DNA of 64,000 bases from RU20A sp042610495 (lineage in GTDB: Bacteria; Pseudomonadota; Alphaproteobacteria; Rhizobiales; Rhizobiaceae): NCBI RefSeq assembly GCF_042610495.1, contig NZ_JBHGAP010000001.1:1302001-1366000 (forward strand), written 5' to 3'. Made by a program: the position numbers and the translations under genes. Positions 1 through 7,446 of the stretch are shown piece after piece (positions within the stretch are counted from its first letter, which is position 1; every line of letters starts with the position of its first letter). The notes below the pieces were generated by a model. That model had not been told where the DNA came from, searched no databases, and was given only the letters and a program-made list of their open reading frames with translations.

Positions 1-2
1 CC

Positions 3-866
3 TCCGGCTTTGCCGCAGACCAGTTGCTGTGGATCGGCGGCGGCCTCCTCGTTGGCCTGCTCTTCATCCGCCGGCAGAAGCAACTCGAAAATCCCCTGCT
101 CGATCTCCAGCTCTTCCAGGTTCCGGCATTTACCGCCTCGCTCGTCGTCAATCTCGCCGGCGTCTTCTTCATTTTCGGTGTCTTCCTCTACGAGAACCTC
201 TATCTGCAGCTGGTGCTCGGCCTGACCCCGCTCGAGGCAGCGCTGTGGGGCATGCCGCCGGCTCTCGTGTTCACGATCATGTCCATGCAGGCCTGGCGGG
301 TCACCGGCCGGCTGGGGCCGGTGCGCACCGTGCTTCTCGGCCTCGTCGTCAATGCGGTCGGCACGGCTGCCATGGCCATCGCGGCCTATCATCAGAATCT
401 CTATGCCATCCTGGCCGCCAGCATGGTGATCGGCGCCGGCTTCGTGCCCGTCATCCTGACAACGACGGGCCTCATCGTCGGCACGGCACCCCCGGAACGG
501 GCGGGTTCTGCCTCTGCCATTTCGGAAACAAGCGCGGAGTTCGGCGGCGCACTCGGCGTGGCCGTGCTCGGCAGCATCGGCACGGTCATCTATCGCATCA
601 TGATGCAATCGGCAGAACTCGGCGGTCTCGATGAGACGGCCAGCCAGGCCGTCCGCGCCACGCTGGCCGGCGCAGTCGAAACGACACGGCTGCTCGGGAT
701 GACAACACCACCCGGATGGTTGACGGAGGCGCGCGCGGCCTTCGCTGCCGGCTTCGTCGCCTGCTGCGTGCTGGCAAGCATCACGCTGCTCGTTCTCGCG
801 GCCCTTTCGCGCGCCATCTACGCCCGCGCAAACATCACCGCCGCGACGGTCGACCATCCGCATTAG
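3..866 (+). CDS. MFS drug-efflux transporter, DHA2-like (5' end outside window)
   Basis: Only the C-terminal 287 residues are present; the frame is open to the left edge of the window. The visible part is highly hydrophobic, with about six or seven membrane segments separated by short loops. A basic loop (IRRQKQLENPLLDL) leads into the next helix, which is typical of the middle of 14-TM DHA2-family drug:H+ antiporters such as QacA, SmvA and EmrB. A conserved-looking stretch (PPERAGSASAISETSAEFG) resembles motif C-like helices of these exporters. From family knowledge the protein would pump cationic or lipophilic drugs out of the cytoplasm using the proton gradient; the substrate cannot be read from the sequence. 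It ends just before a dispersed repeat. No TetR-type regulator lies downstream, so any regulator would be upstream of the window. Confidence 0.85.
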   Translation, partial: SGFAADQLLWIGGGLLVGLLFIRRQKQLENPLLDLQLFQVPAFTASLVVNLAGVFFIFGVFLYENLYLQLVLGLTPLEAALWGMPPALVFTIMSMQAWRVTGRLGPVRTVLLGLVVNAVGTAAMAIAAYHQNLYAILAASMVIGAGFVPVILTTTGLIVGTAPPERAGSASAISETSAEFGGALGVAVLGSIGTVIYRIMMQSAELGGLDETASQAVRATLAGAVETTRLLGMTTPPGWLTEARAAFAAGFVACCVLASITLLVLAALSRAIYARANITAATVDHPH

Positions 867-964
867 AGCGCTGTTCGATCTGACAGCATCAGATCGGCAC
901 TCTAAGCCCTCTCTTTAAGCATGATCTTGTCGATCCTCGTTTCACTCCGGTCGGAGCATGCTCC
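866..964. repeat. Dispersed rhizobial intergenic palindromic repeat
   Basis: This spacer holds two inverted repeats: CGATCTGA / TCAGATCG (876-883 and 889-896, 5-base loop) and a perfect 12-base palindrome GGAGCATGCTCC (953-964). The wording (GAGCGCTGTTCGATCTGA..., then AAGCATGATCTTGTC...) resembles a short repeat that I recall being scattered between genes in many Rhizobiaceae and Brucellaceae genomes. It lies between the stop codon of the MFS gene and the 3' end of udgX, so it could also act as a weak bidirectional transcript end. Confidence 0.55.
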
Positions 965-984
965 AAGAGCGGCCGCATCATGCG

Positions 985-2523
985 TCACGCCAGACACTGG
1001 CCCGCCCCGCTTTCGGCAACCAGCTGCCGGATCGCGCGCATGTCCTCGGCGAAGGCATCCCGCTCGGCAGCCTGGCGGGCAGGATCAGGAATGCGCAGCA
1101 GATAGGCGGGATGGACAGTCACGAACAGGGTGCGGCCTCCGGCCATGGGGAGCGGCCGTCCGCGTTGGTCGGAGAGCTTCGCCGTGTCGCCCGTGAGCGC
1201 GAAAAGCGCGGTCGCACCCAGCGCCACGACCAGCTTCGGCTGCACCAGATCGATTTCGCGCGTCAGCCACCAGCGGCAGATTTCCACTTCGCCACGTGTC
1301 GGGCGTTGATGAATGCGGCGCTTGCCACGCGGCTCGTATTTGAAGTGCTTGACCGCGTTGGTCATGTAGATGCCGATACGATCAAGGCCGGCATCCGCCA
1401 TCGCGCCCGACAGGACCTTTCCGGCCGGGCCGACGAAGGGGCGCCCCGCCAGATCCTCTTCGTCCCCCGGCTGCTCGCCGACGAACATGACTGCCGCCCG
1501 CTCCGGCCCCTCTCCGAAAACGGTCTGCGTGGCGCCGCAATGGATGGGGCAACGCGCACAGCCGGCCGCCTCGGCCCTGATACCGGCAAGCGTCTGCGCA
1601 CCGGACGGCGGCGGCCCGCCACCCTCCTCGCTGCGCGCCGCTTCCATGGCCCGAAGCCGCGCATGGAAGGCCGGCGCCTCGGTCGGAGCACGGGCCGCCA
1701 TGTCGATGACACGTCGCTCGGCCGATGCAATGAGCTCTGGAATCAGCGCCGCTTCCGGCAGGTTCTTCCAGTATTTCTTCGGCATTTCCTTCTGCATCAT
1801 GCCGATTTTCAGCCGTGCCGGATTGAAGATCGAGGCGTAATAGGTGCGCCACAGATCGTCCGTCGCATCCTCGAGATCAGGCTTCTCCGCGGGCAAATCG
1901 GAGACGGCAAGCCGCTCGCCGTCCCACGAGGCCGATCCCTTCGGCGTCACGATCACCCAGTCCATGTCGGCAAAGCGGCGACGGAAGAACGGCGCCATGC
2001 GCGCCACAATGAAATGATCCGGCTCGAACCAGGCCAGAAACCGCCGCCGCCCGACCGTCTCCGGCGGCAGCGGTACCTCCTTGAAGCGCACGAACGCTGT
2101 CATCTTGTGACTGTCGCGCCGGACCGCCTTGGCAAGGCGCGCCGCCAGCACGACATCGGCATCCGATGCCACCTCCAACAGCCTGCGATCCGCCTGAAGC
2201 CGCACCAGCAGGCGGTAGAGCAGCGCAAAGCGGCCGGGATCGCTGTGGCACAGGACGGTTTCGGCAAGCCGCGGGAACGCCGCAGGCACCGTGCCTGCCG
2301 ACGCGGGTACAGCCGGCGCCGGCTCGAACAGGGCCTGCCCCGTACTGCCACCACCGCTGTCCGGCAGGCCAGTCTCCGCAAATCCGCCGGCAAAGAGATC
2401 GTTTGCGCCCGCTTCGCTCAGCCACTCCACCTCTCCTGGCGCGACGCCGCGCGCCAGAAGCCCGCGCGCCGCCTCCCGCCACTCGGCGAAATCGCCCCGG
2501 CCCTTCAGCACGATCCGGTGCAT
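985..2523 (-). CDS. udgX: UdgX-family uracil-DNA-binding protein fused to an N-terminal DUF4130 domain
   Basis: The 512-residue protein has two parts. Residues about 1-270 match the DUF4130 'DNA metabolism' family. Residues about 310-500 form a uracil-DNA glycosylase fold: motif A GEQPGDEED (349-357), the UdgX-specific loop KRRIH (401-405) and motif B HPAYLLR (471-477). In Mycobacterium UdgX the histidine of KRRIH attacks the uracil-derived sugar, leaving the protein covalently attached to the DNA. Cys322, Cys325 and Cys416 could hold part of an Fe-S cluster. The ATG at 2523 overlaps the TGA of the radical SAM gene by one base (TGATG), so the two are translationally coupled and share the LexA-type promoter at 3767-3793. 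The reading frame stays open upstream of this start, but that stretch overlaps the radical SAM gene and is not counted. Confidence 0.92.
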   Translation of the reverse strand: MHRIVLKGRGDFAEWREAARGLLARGVAPGEVEWLSEAGANDLFAGGFAETGLPDSGGGSTGQALFEPAPAVPASAGTVPAAFPRLAETVLCHSDPGRFALLYRLLVRLQADRRLLEVASDADVVLAARLAKAVRRDSHKMTAFVRFKEVPLPPETVGRRRFLAWFEPDHFIVARMAPFFRRRFADMDWVIVTPKGSASWDGERLAVSDLPAEKPDLEDATDDLWRTYYASIFNPARLKIGMMQKEMPKKYWKNLPEAALIPELIASAERRVIDMAARAPTEAPAFHARLRAMEAARSEEGGGPPPSGAQTLAGIRAEAAGCARCPIHCGATQTVFGEGPERAAVMFVGEQPGDEEDLAGRPFVGPAGKVLSGAMADAGLDRIGIYMTNAVKHFKYEPRGKRRIHQRPTRGEVEICRWWLTREIDLVQPKLVVALGATALFALTGDTAKLSDQRGRPLPMAGGRTLFVTVHPAYLLRIPDPARQAAERDAFAEDMRAIRQLVAESGAGQCLA

Positions 2524-3755
2524 CACAGCAGCGACAACTGTTCCGGTGCCGGCGAAAAGCGGGCGCGCAGATCGGCCCGGTCCGTCAGCACCGCCGGCGT
2601 ATAGCCTTCCGCGACGATGAAGGGCTGCACCTTGCGAAGGGATACGCCGAGCCGCTTCAGGTCTTCCAGCCGCAGCCGCCGGAACCGGCGCGCCGACAGG
2701 ATAGACGCAACCGTCTTGGTGCCGAAACCGGGCACGCGCAACAGCATTTCCCGCTCCGCCTTGTTGATATCCACCGGGAAGCGGCCGCGATTGGCAAGCG
2801 CCCAGGCGAGCTTCGGATCGATGTCGAGGTCGAGCATGCCGCCCGACTGCCCCTGCGTGATCTCGCCGATATCGAACCCGTAGAAGCGATAGAGCCAATC
2901 GGCCTGATAGAGCCGATGCTCCCGCATCAACGGCGGCTTGACGAGCGGCAGTGCGCGCGAGGCATCGGGAATGGGGCTGAAGGCAGAGTAATAGACGCGC
3001 TTCAGGCGATAACTGCCGTAAAGCCGCGCACTGGTGCCAAGGATCGTCGCATCGTTGGCCCCGTCGGCGCCGACGATCATCTGCGTGCTCTGCCCGGCCG
3101 GCGCGAAGGTGCGGCGCTTGCGGGTGCGCAGCGTCGGCTCCGCCATCTCCTCCATCTTCAGCCGGAGATCGCCCATGGAGCGGCGAATGCCTTCCGGCTG
3201 CTTCTGCGGCGCATAGGCGCTGATGCCGCTATCGGTCGGAAGCTCGATATTGATCGACAGGCGATCGGCATAAAGCCCCGCCTCCTCGATCAGCCGCTGC
3301 GACGCCTCGGGGATCGTCTTCAGATGGATGTAGCCCCGGAAATTGTGGACGGTGCGCAGCTCGCGCGCCACCTTCACCATCTGCTCCATCGTGTCGTCAG
3401 AGGAGCGGATGATGCCGGACGACAGGAAAAGTCCCTCGATATAGTTGCGCCGGTAAAATTCCAGCGTCAGCCAGATCACCTCGTCCGGGGTGAAGCGCGC
3501 CCGCTCCACATTGCTGGAGGAACGGTTGATGCAGTAGGCACAGTCATAGATGCAGAAATTGGTGAGCAGAATCTTCAGAAGCGAAATGCACCGACCGTCC
3601 GGGGCGTAGGCATGGCAGATACCGGAGCCTTCCGTCGAGCCGAGCCCGCCGGATGCGGCCGAATTGCGCTTCGTGGTGCCGCTCGACGCGCACGAGGCGT
3701 CATACTTGGCGGCGTCGGAGAGAATGGCGAGGCGTTCCTGCAGCGACTTTTTCAT
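2523..3755 (-). CDS. Putative DNA modification/repair radical SAM protein (UdgX-linked)
   Basis: This 410-residue radical SAM enzyme carries the CxxxCxxC motif as CIYDCAYC (Cys68, Cys72, Cys75), which binds the 4Fe-4S cluster that cleaves S-adenosylmethionine. The C-terminus has a helix-hairpin-helix DNA-binding module (around LLRVPGFGTKTVASIL). The opening (LQERLAILSDAAKYDASCAS) is typical of the family usually found beside UdgX and DUF4130 proteins (TIGR03916 type). The substrate is unknown; the HhH module and the neighbour point to damaged or modified DNA. It is the first gene of the operon. The start at 3755 lies only about 12-15 bases from the -10 element and has no clear ribosome-binding site, so the mRNA is nearly leaderless. 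Confidence 0.9.
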   Translation of the reverse strand: MKKSLQERLAILSDAAKYDASCASSGTTKRNSAASGGLGSTEGSGICHAYAPDGRCISLLKILLTNFCIYDCAYCINRSSSNVERARFTPDEVIWLTLEFYRRNYIEGLFLSSGIIRSSDDTMEQMVKVARELRTVHNFRGYIHLKTIPEASQRLIEEAGLYADRLSINIELPTDSGISAYAPQKQPEGIRRSMGDLRLKMEEMAEPTLRTRKRRTFAPAGQSTQMIVGADGANDATILGTSARLYGSYRLKRVYYSAFSPIPDASRALPLVKPPLMREHRLYQADWLYRFYGFDIGEITQGQSGGMLDLDIDPKLAWALANRGRFPVDINKAEREMLLRVPGFGTKTVASILSARRFRRLRLEDLKRLGVSLRKVQPFIVAEGYTPAVLTDRADLRARFSPAPEQLSLL

Positions 3756-3762
3756 AATGCAT

Positions 3763-3777
3763 GTTCACTATATGTTC
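3763..3777. promoter_or_regulatory. LexA (SOS) box, GTTC-N7-GTTC
   Basis: The sequence GTTCACTATATGTTC is an exact match to the direct-repeat SOS box of alphaproteobacterial LexA (GTTC-N7-GTTC). It sits 8 bases upstream of the start of the radical SAM gene and covers its -10 hexamer, so LexA binding should block the DNA-repair operon until DNA damage. greA begins about 200 bases away in the other direction and is probably too far to be controlled by this box. Confidence 0.8.
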
Positions 3778-3793
3778 TTTACTTTGTCGTCAA
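3767..3793 (-). promoter_or_regulatory. Promoter of the radical SAM-udgX operon
   Basis: Read on the minus strand, TTGACG (3793-3788) and TATAGT (3772-3767) are separated by 15 bases. They match sigma70 -35 and -10 elements with slightly short spacing. The -10 lies entirely inside the LexA box, the arrangement expected for a repressed SOS promoter. Predicted transcription would begin only a few bases before the ATG at 3755. Confidence 0.6.
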
Positions 3794-3865
3794 GATCCGA
3801 CAAGCTCCAACACGTTGGCACGCGGTGGCTGGATCAAATTTCCTAGCGTCGGGCTGATAAAATCT

Positions 3866-3883
3866 GATATAGAGCCCTATATC
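3866..3883. promoter_or_regulatory. Inverted repeat upstream of greA
   Basis: GATATAG, four bases, then CTATATC form a perfect 7-base inverted repeat in the AT-rich spacer between the SOS operon and greA. It could be an operator or the upstream part of the greA leader. No cognate regulator is obvious nearby. Confidence 0.35.
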
Positions 3884-3896
3884 GTGATTTTGGGAT

Positions 3897-3931
3897 GGTT
3901 CCGGAGTTCGCTTCGGAACCTGTTTCTTTTT
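3897..3931 (+). terminator. Intrinsic-terminator-like hairpin in the greA leader
   Basis: GGTTCCG (3897-3903) pairs with CGGAACC (3914-3920). The stem extends inward by three more pairs (one of them G-U) to close on a TTCG tetraloop (3907-3910). A T-rich tract (TTTCTTTTT, 3923-3931) follows. This has the shape of an intrinsic terminator but lies about 40 bases before the greA start codon and in the same direction, so it would act as an attenuator or produce a short leader RNA. Confidence 0.6.
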
Positions 3932-3972
3932 GTGTTCGCGGTCTCCGCGGCCACGTGATGAGGACAATGGAA

Positions 3973-4449
3973 ATGGTTGAAAAGGTGCCGATGACTCACG
4001 ACGGTTATGTGAAGCTGCAGGAAGAGCTTCGCTGGCGTCAGCAGGACGAGCGTCCGCGCATCATCGAGGCGATTTCGGAAGCGCGCGCCCATGGCGACCT
4101 CTCGGAAAACGCCGAATATCATGCCGCCAAGGAAGCCCAGAGCCACAATGAAGGCCGCGTCAGCGAACTGGAAGACCTGATCGCGCGTGCCGAAGTCATC
4201 GATCTCTCCAAGATGTCCGGTTCCAAGGTGAAGTTCGGCGCCCGCGTCAAGCTGGTGGACGAAGACACTGAGGAGGAAAAGACCTACCAGATCGTCGGCG
4301 ACCAGGAAGCCGACGTGAAGGCCGGCCGCATCTCCATCTCCTCGCCCATCGCCCGCGCCCTGATCGGCAAGGAAGTCGGTGACTCGATCGAGGTCAACGC
4401 GCCCGGCGGCTCGAAGGCCTACGAAATCCTCGCCGTACAGTGGGGCTGA
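3973..4449 (+). CDS. greA: Transcription elongation factor GreA
   Basis: The 158-residue protein has the GreA layout: an N-terminal antiparallel coiled coil (about 1-75), with the acidic tip residues in ARAHGDLSENAEYHAAKE, and a C-terminal FKBP-like domain ending in SKAYEILAVQWG. GreA enters the secondary channel of RNA polymerase and stimulates cleavage of backtracked RNA. The ATG at 3973 gives the usual rhizobial start (MVEKVPMT) with AGGA eight bases upstream; an in-frame ATG at 3967 is too close to that site. lpsB follows after 61 bases, as I recall from S. meliloti. The leader contains a terminator-like hairpin, which suggests attenuation. Confidence 0.95.
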   Translation: MVEKVPMTHDGYVKLQEELRWRQQDERPRIIEAISEARAHGDLSENAEYHAAKEAQSHNEGRVSELEDLIARAEVIDLSKMSGSKVKFGARVKLVDEDTEEEKTYQIVGDQEADVKAGRISISSPIARALIGKEVGDSIEVNAPGGSKAYEILAVQWG

Positions 4450-4510
4450 TCGGCTATCCGGCCGATCGTCACGCGGTGCGGCTGCGGCCGCATTGCGGGA
4501 TGCGTCCATC

Positions 4511-5587
4511 ATGACCCGCGTGGATCTCCGTGACATCGACGTCATCGCGCCGAACTTCAAGGTGCGTCTGTCGGGCGTTACATCAACCATCATCCAGCTC
4601 GTGCCCGTGCAGCGCCGTCTCGGCCAGCGCATCGCGGTCATCGGCCCCGGCCTGCCGGCGCATCTTCCGCATGCCAGCGCGCTCGATCTCTGGCGCCTGT
4701 GGCAGGCGACGGCGCATGGCGCACCGCGTGTCTGGCATGCGCGGCGCAATCTCGAAATGCTGGCCGGCATCGTGCTGCGCGACCTCCTGCGCATGAAACT
4801 CGCGCTGGTCTTTACCTCTGCCTCGCAGCGCGTGCACACCGGCTGGACGAAATTCCTCATTTCCCGCATGGACGGCGTCATCGCCGTCTCCGGGCGCACT
4901 GCCGCCTATCTGAAGGTGCCGAACCGGACCATTCTGCACGGCATCGACACGACCCGTTTTTCCCCGGCACCGGACAAGGAAGCCGCCCGCGCAGCCCTTG
5001 GCCTTCCCAACGGCAGGTTCATGGTCGGCTGCTTCGGCCGCGTGCGCCACCAGAAGGGCACCGATCTCTTCGTCGATTCCATGCTGGCGCTCCTGCCGAC
5101 CCGTCCGGACTGGATCGCCATCGTCGCTGGCCGCGCCACCGGCAAGCATCTGGGCTTCGAAGCCGAGCTGAAGAACCGCGTGGCCGCCGCAGGCCTGTCG
5201 GAACGCATCCTCTTCGTCGGAGAGCACACCAACATTCCGGACTGGTATCGCGCTCTCGACCTCTTCGTCGCCCCGCAGCGCTGGGAAGGCTTCGGCCTTA
5301 CGCCCCTGGAGGCCATGGCGACCGCCGTGCCGGTGGTGGCAAGTGATGTCGGCGCCTTTCCCGAACTGATCGTCACGGGCGAGCAGGAAACCGGCAGCAT
5401 CATCGCACGCAACGATCTCGCCGCGATGATCGCCAAGACGGGCGCGTGGATGGATGATGAGACGCGGCGGATCGAAGCGGCCAGCCGCGCCCTCGTCCAC
5501 ACGCGCGAGAATTTCTCGATCGAAGGCGAAGCCGGTGCTTTGGGCGAGGTCTACGCCGCCGCCGCGGCCGGCGATCCCATCACCTGA
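4511..5587 (+). CDS. lpsB: LPS core mannosyltransferase LpsB/LpcC (GT4)
   Basis: The 358-residue protein is a GT-B fold glycosyltransferase of family 4. Its N-terminus (VIAPNFKVRLSGVTSTI) and position directly after greA match rhizobial LpsB/LpcC, the mannosyltransferase that extends the lipopolysaccharide core. The C-terminal donor-binding half contains FGRVRHQKGTDLFVDSML and the family E-x7-E signature in RWEGFGLTPLEAMA. It acts at the cytoplasmic face of the inner membrane on Kdo-lipid A acceptors. The ATG at 4511 is chosen because the homologous sequence begins there; the frame extends further upstream only inside greA. The stop codon faces the convergent glycosyltransferase run 15 bases away. 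Confidence 0.88.
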   Translation: MTRVDLRDIDVIAPNFKVRLSGVTSTIIQLVPVQRRLGQRIAVIGPGLPAHLPHASALDLWRLWQATAHGAPRVWHARRNLEMLAGIVLRDLLRMKLALVFTSASQRVHTGWTKFLISRMDGVIAVSGRTAAYLKVPNRTILHGIDTTRFSPAPDKEAARAALGLPNGRFMVGCFGRVRHQKGTDLFVDSMLALLPTRPDWIAIVAGRATGKHLGFEAELKNRVAAAGLSERILFVGEHTNIPDWYRALDLFVAPQRWEGFGLTPLEAMATAVPVVASDVGAFPELIVTGEQETGSIIARNDLAAMIAKTGAWMDDETRRIEAASRALVHTRENFSIEGEAGALGEVYAAAAAGDPIT

Positions 5588-5602
5588 GCGCACCGAAATA
5601 CG

Positions 5603-6646
5603 TCAGGCCCGCTCGCGCTTCAGCTGCTCGAAAAGCGCGAGATACTGATCAACGACGCCGGCCTCCGAGAAACGCTCGGCCAGCCGCCTGCGGCCACCCT
5701 CGACCAGGGAGGCGCGCAGGCTGGCCGATGCGGCAAGTTCGGCAAGAGCGGCGGCAAAACCATCCACATCGTCGATGCCGACCATCAGCGCATTCTCCTG
5801 GTCGGTCGCCGCCCAGGACGGCCCCTCCGTCAACGTGGAAATAACGGCCACGCCGGCCATCCAGCCTTCGAGAAGCACATTGCCCAGCGGCTCCTGCCGG
5901 CTCGGCACGCAATAGATATCGGCGGCCTTCGCATAGGCCGAGGGATCGGACACCCAGCCGATGAAGCGGGTGCGCGTCCGCATGCCGAGGTCATCCACCA
6001 GCTTTTCGAGATCGGCGCGATCCGGCCCGTCGCCCGCCAGCCACAGCCAGAGATCGGGCCTCTTCGCCACGGCCCGCACCAGCGTGTCGAAGCCCTTTGT
6101 GGAGACGAAACGACCGGGCGCGAAGACCAGCGTCGCATTCTCGGGCGTGTCGAGAGAGGCGCGCGGGACGGCCACCGAACCGCTGTCGGTCGCAAAGTTC
6201 GAGATGATCTCGCGCCGCCCCGTCCAGCCAAGATCCGCGCAATGGGTGAGCACCTGCGGCGCGTTGCCGACGATGCAGTCCACATGGGTAAAGTGGCCGA
6301 GATGATGCGGATAGTCCCCGAGCCGCACGATACGAACCGCCGGACCGGAGGCCGGCATGAGACGCGCCGTCGGCGCCCGCCAGCCCATCACGACATCGGC
6401 CGGCCAGCGGTGCATCTCGCGCTTGAGAAGCTGGACTTTGACCCACCAGTTCGGCCAGCGGCGCAGATAGTGCCCCTCATGCACCCGACCCATGCCGTCG
6501 AGTGCGCCGCGCCAGCTCGTGCCGGGGCGGATGGCGAACTGCTGTTCGATGCCGCGTGCATGAAACGCCTTGGTCAGCCGCAGGAAGAAGCGTTCCGTGC
6601 CGCCATCCGTGCCAAGCTGCATGTGGAAGATGCGTTGGATGGCCAT
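5603..6646 (-). CDS. LPS-core glycosyltransferase, GT4 family (LpsE-like)
   Basis: This 347-residue GT4 enzyme starts with a family-typical glycine loop (MQLGTDGGTERFFLRL). Its donor-site region contains FAPGRFVSTKGFDTLV and the E-x7-E signature in SRQEPLGNVLLEGW. It closely resembles the other GT4 of this cluster (7443-8561), which suggests an old duplication. In S. meliloti the gene next to lpsB is lpsE, and by position this is the best candidate, but sugar and acceptor cannot be read from the sequence. It is the last gene of the minus-strand run, separated from the next upstream gene by only 5 bases. Confidence 0.85.
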   Translation of the reverse strand: MAIQRIFHMQLGTDGGTERFFLRLTKAFHARGIEQQFAIRPGTSWRGALDGMGRVHEGHYLRRWPNWWVKVQLLKREMHRWPADVVMGWRAPTARLMPASGPAVRIVRLGDYPHHLGHFTHVDCIVGNAPQVLTHCADLGWTGRREIISNFATDSGSVAVPRASLDTPENATLVFAPGRFVSTKGFDTLVRAVAKRPDLWLWLAGDGPDRADLEKLVDDLGMRTRTRFIGWVSDPSAYAKAADIYCVPSRQEPLGNVLLEGWMAGVAVISTLTEGPSWAATDQENALMVGIDDVDGFAAALAELAASASLRASLVEGGRRRLAERFSEAGVVDQYLALFEQLKRERA

Positions 6647-6651
6647 GCGCC

Positions 6652-7446
6652 TCAGCCCCCTGCCCGTCGTCGATCGGAGAGCTTCGCGACAGTGGCGATC
6701 AGCTTGTCGACCAGAAGGCGGCGCTGCTTGCGCAGGCCATAAAGCGCCGTGCGCCCGCGCCGGCTGCGCTGCTGCGTACCGGGATGGGTGATGTCGCTTT
6801 CCGCATCCGTGGTCGAGATCGGCCGGGGCAGGAAGGCATATCCACCGCCGGCCCGCGTGATCCAGTGGCGGAAGAAATTGTCGACCGGCGCAAAGATCGT
6901 GCGATGCCCCTCCACGAAGGCGCGCGCCCCTTCCCGCGACCAGAGAATGCCGCCCGTCGTCATCGGGAAATAATAGGCGGCGCAGAGCGTGTAACCGCCG
7001 CGCGCACCCTGAAGCGGCAAAAGCGGACGGAAGATCTTCATCCGCTCATTGCCGAGATTGACGACCTTCCAGGCTGGATCGTGCCGGTCGAGAAAGGCGA
7101 TGGCCGCGGCAACAATCATCTTCAGCTGCTGGTCCGGCGCCGCATCGTCCTCGATCACCAGGCAGTGGCGCTGATCGCTTGCGAGAAAGGCGCGTGCAGC
7201 ATTCAGGTGGCTGTAATAGCAGCCGATTTCGCCGCCCACGAGCTCGCGCCCCATGTAGCGGCGCGCCGCCGCGGCATCGTAATCGGCCACCTTGGAAAGA
7301 TCGAGCTTGCGCCCGTCAAAGGCCGGCAGGCGCTTGAAACGAATGCCGGTTCGCCCGAGACTGTCGGCGATCCCCTCCATGCGCGCCGTGCTACCATCGA
7401 GATTGATGACGAAGCAGAGGAAGTCCTGGTGTCCGCTTTCGCTCAC
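6652..7446 (-). CDS. GT25-family LPS glycosyltransferase
   Basis: The 264-residue protein begins with the GT25 opening FVINLDGSTARMEGI and carries the acidic EDD motif (99-101, in LVIEDDA) that binds the metal and nucleotide-sugar in LPS galactosyl- and glucosyltransferases of this family. The C-terminal 40 residues are strongly basic, which fits attachment to the inner membrane. Its start overlaps the stop of the upstream GT4 gene by four bases (ATGA), so the two are co-translated. Expected role is adding a hexose or uronic acid to the outer core of LPS; the exact sugar is unknown. Confidence 0.85.
   Translation of the reverse strand: MSESGHQDFLCFVINLDGSTARMEGIADSLGRTGIRFKRLPAFDGRKLDLSKVADYDAAAARRYMGRELVGGEIGCYYSHLNAARAFLASDQRHCLVIEDDAAPDQQLKMIVAAAIAFLDRHDPAWKVVNLGNERMKIFRPLLPLQGARGGYTLCAAYYFPMTTGGILWSREGARAFVEGHRTIFAPVDNFFRHWITRAGGGYAFLPRPISTTDAESDITHPGTQQRSRRGRTALYGLRKQRRLLVDKLIATVAKLSDRRRAGG

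Noticed and set aside
958..2604. Long open frame on the plus strand (548 codons) opposite udgX
   Set aside because: It is antisense to a gene with clear catalytic motifs, is very rich in Arg, Pro and His, and shows no domain. High GC makes such shadow frames common.
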